Of a stretch of 64,000 nt of DNA, positions 63,090 to 64,000 are shown in pieces; position 1 is the stretch's first letter; each line of letters starts with the position of its first letter. Origin of the DNA: Geminocystis sp. NIES-3709. GTDB lineage: Bacteria > Cyanobacteriota > Cyanobacteriia > Cyanobacteriales > Cyanobacteriaceae. The notes under the pieces are model-generated. The model had not been told where the DNA came from, ran no database searches, and worked only from the letters and a program-made list of their open reading frames with translations. The stretch spans positions 3,041,262-3,105,261 of the forward strand of contig NZ_AP014821.1 of assembly GCF_001548115.1 (NCBI RefSeq), read 5' to 3'. Both the position numbers and the translations under genes were made by a program.

Positions 63090-64000
63090 ACCAAAGTTTA
63101 TAAGAATATTTTCTACTCCTTTTACTAAATCTAAATAACTTTTATAACAGGAGTTCTCTAACCATTTATATTTCATAAATCTCCACAGTATTTCTATTTT
63201 GTTTAATTGTGGTGAATAGGGTGGTAGAAAGAATATTTTTAATCCTTTTTTTTCCCATTCTTCTTCTTTATTCCAGAATTTTTTATTTTGATGAATCGAG
63301 GCATTATCCATTACTAATACTGTTTCCTTCTTTATTTTTTTACTCAAGTTATCTATACAAGCTATCACGACATCACTATTGATTGATGACTCAAATACAT
63401 AGCTTTCTAACTCATTATTTTTTTTCATAAATCCTAACACATTTAATCTTTTACTTAGGCTACTTTCTCTTTCTATTTTTCTCCCTTTTTCTTGCCATCC
63501 ATAAGGTAAACAAGGTACTAAACTAAATCCACTTTCATCACCATAATATATATCTATTTTTCCTTCATTTTCTGCTCTTTTTAGTTGCTCTAATTGTCTC
63601 TTTTTTTGTTGGTATAATTCAGGGCATACTTCCCCTTTTACCTTTTCTTGAAACGATACCACCCCATGCCCTTTTTTTTTGCCAATCTTTTTATCGTATC
63701 TTTGCTTATTTTTATCTCCCACTCATTTTCTATTTTTTCTTGAACTATCTTTAAGGTTTTTGGATGAGATTTTATCCATTCTTTTACTTTTAATTCTTGT
63801 TGCTCATTTAAAGTTGATTTTCTTCCTCTTCCCTTCAAGCTATATAATCCATTTAAACCATTTTTTTCCCAACTATTAAGCCAATTATAAATTGTATTTC
63901 TACTAATATTTAATATTAACATTATTTGAGTAATTTTATAACCTTGATAACTTAACAAAATCGATTTTGCTCGATGTCTAATTTGATAGTATTTACTTTT
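63062..64000 (-). mobile_element. IS630-type insertion sequence (partial, runs off the window)
   Basis: The left end lies near 63060, where the host frame is lost and the transposase stop codon (63063-63065) is found. The transposase fills the rest on the minus strand. It is a different subtype from the element at 12677-13914. The other end is beyond 64000. Confidence 0.85.
63063..64000 (-). pseudogene. IS630-type transposase in two overlapping frames
   Basis: The N-terminal frame (63638 to beyond 64000) has the helix-turn-helix KITQIMLILNISRNTIYNW and ends at SKDTIKRL...GMGWYRFKKR. The C-terminal frame (63063-63722) has YYGDESGFSLVP with the first Asp, LVMDNASIHQNKK with the second and YSPQLNKIEILWRFMK with the Glu. 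Homology passes from GMGWYRFKKR to VKGEVCPELYQQKK, so a -1 shift is needed at AAGAAAAGG (63641-63649), just before the stop at 63638-63640. This could be a programmed shift or a one-base loss. Confidence 0.85.

Noticed and set aside
1-64000. tRNA and rRNA genes
   Set aside because: I looked for T-loop phrases of the GTTCRANTCC type with matching acceptor stems in the intergenic regions and found none.

Overview
The window is an AT-rich chromosomal segment of a cyanobacterium. Support comes from several HIP1 palindromes (GCGATCGC, with CGATCG very common), a BvdR-type biliverdin reductase, a Ycf46-type AAA protein, DUF4079 and DUF29 proteins, a GuaB3-type IMP dehydrogenase homologue, LL-diaminopimelate aminotransferase and an IcfG-cluster gene order like that of Synechocystis. 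The low GC and gene style fit the Geminocystis/Cyanobacterium group of Chroococcales; this placement is inference.

Layout. 1-2.7 kb: an FHA-PAS-GGDEF-EAL c-di-GMP protein and ruvX. 2.9-8.3 kb: a divergent PadR repressor and an RND efflux pair with a promoter and operator-like palindromes between them. 8.5-10.8 kb: a 58-residue Bfd-like ferredoxin, dapL, then a stretch with gene remnants and a 44-residue zinc-finger protein. 10.8-13.9 kb: a kinase-FGE-like fusion and an IS630 element whose transposase carries a 45-bp palindromic insertion. 14-22.9 kb: an unrecognised protein, a DUF4079 membrane protein, a TPR protein, dnaX, an oligopeptide-type binding lipoprotein and a secreted CHAT protein. 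23.2-24.7 kb: a second IS with a nonsense codon at its predicted catalytic Glu. 25-36 kb: RNase II, a non-catalytic M16 protein, aldo/keto reductase, methionine-gamma-lyase-like protein, purL, ycf46, DUF29 and a Uma2 remnant. 36.4-45.8 kb: an IS630 remnant, a catalytic M16 peptidase, a SucD-like protein, an NDP-sugar pyrophosphorylase, RluD-like synthase, recR, an NtcA-like regulator with a split YeeE/YedE transporter, a GNAT and a degenerate histidine kinase. 45.8-52.5 kb: a hypothetical protein, bvdR, an EF-G-like GTPase, a GT2 glycosyltransferase and an SRPBCC-like protein. 52.6-62.6 kb: guaB3, an RTX protein, the PfpI / AGE / STAS / GlgX / STAS cluster, and a Calx-beta/RTX protein. 62.7-64 kb: a gene cut by a third, frameshifted IS630-type element that runs off the window.

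How the parts work together. The 60.6-55.1 kb minus-strand run has the same order as Synechocystis slr1854-slr1855-slr1856-slr1857-slr1859, the glycogen and partner-switch part of the icfG cluster. The PP2C phosphatase IcfG and the switch kinase that would act on the two STAS proteins are absent here. In their expected place is a 3-kb block (RTX protein, guaB3, SRPBCC) bounded by two long direct repeats.

The window is also rich in small-scale structure: heptamer tandem repeats next to start and stop codons, several families of hairpin repeats, and three transposase genes each broken by a different single lesion. No tRNA, rRNA or CRISPR array was recognised.
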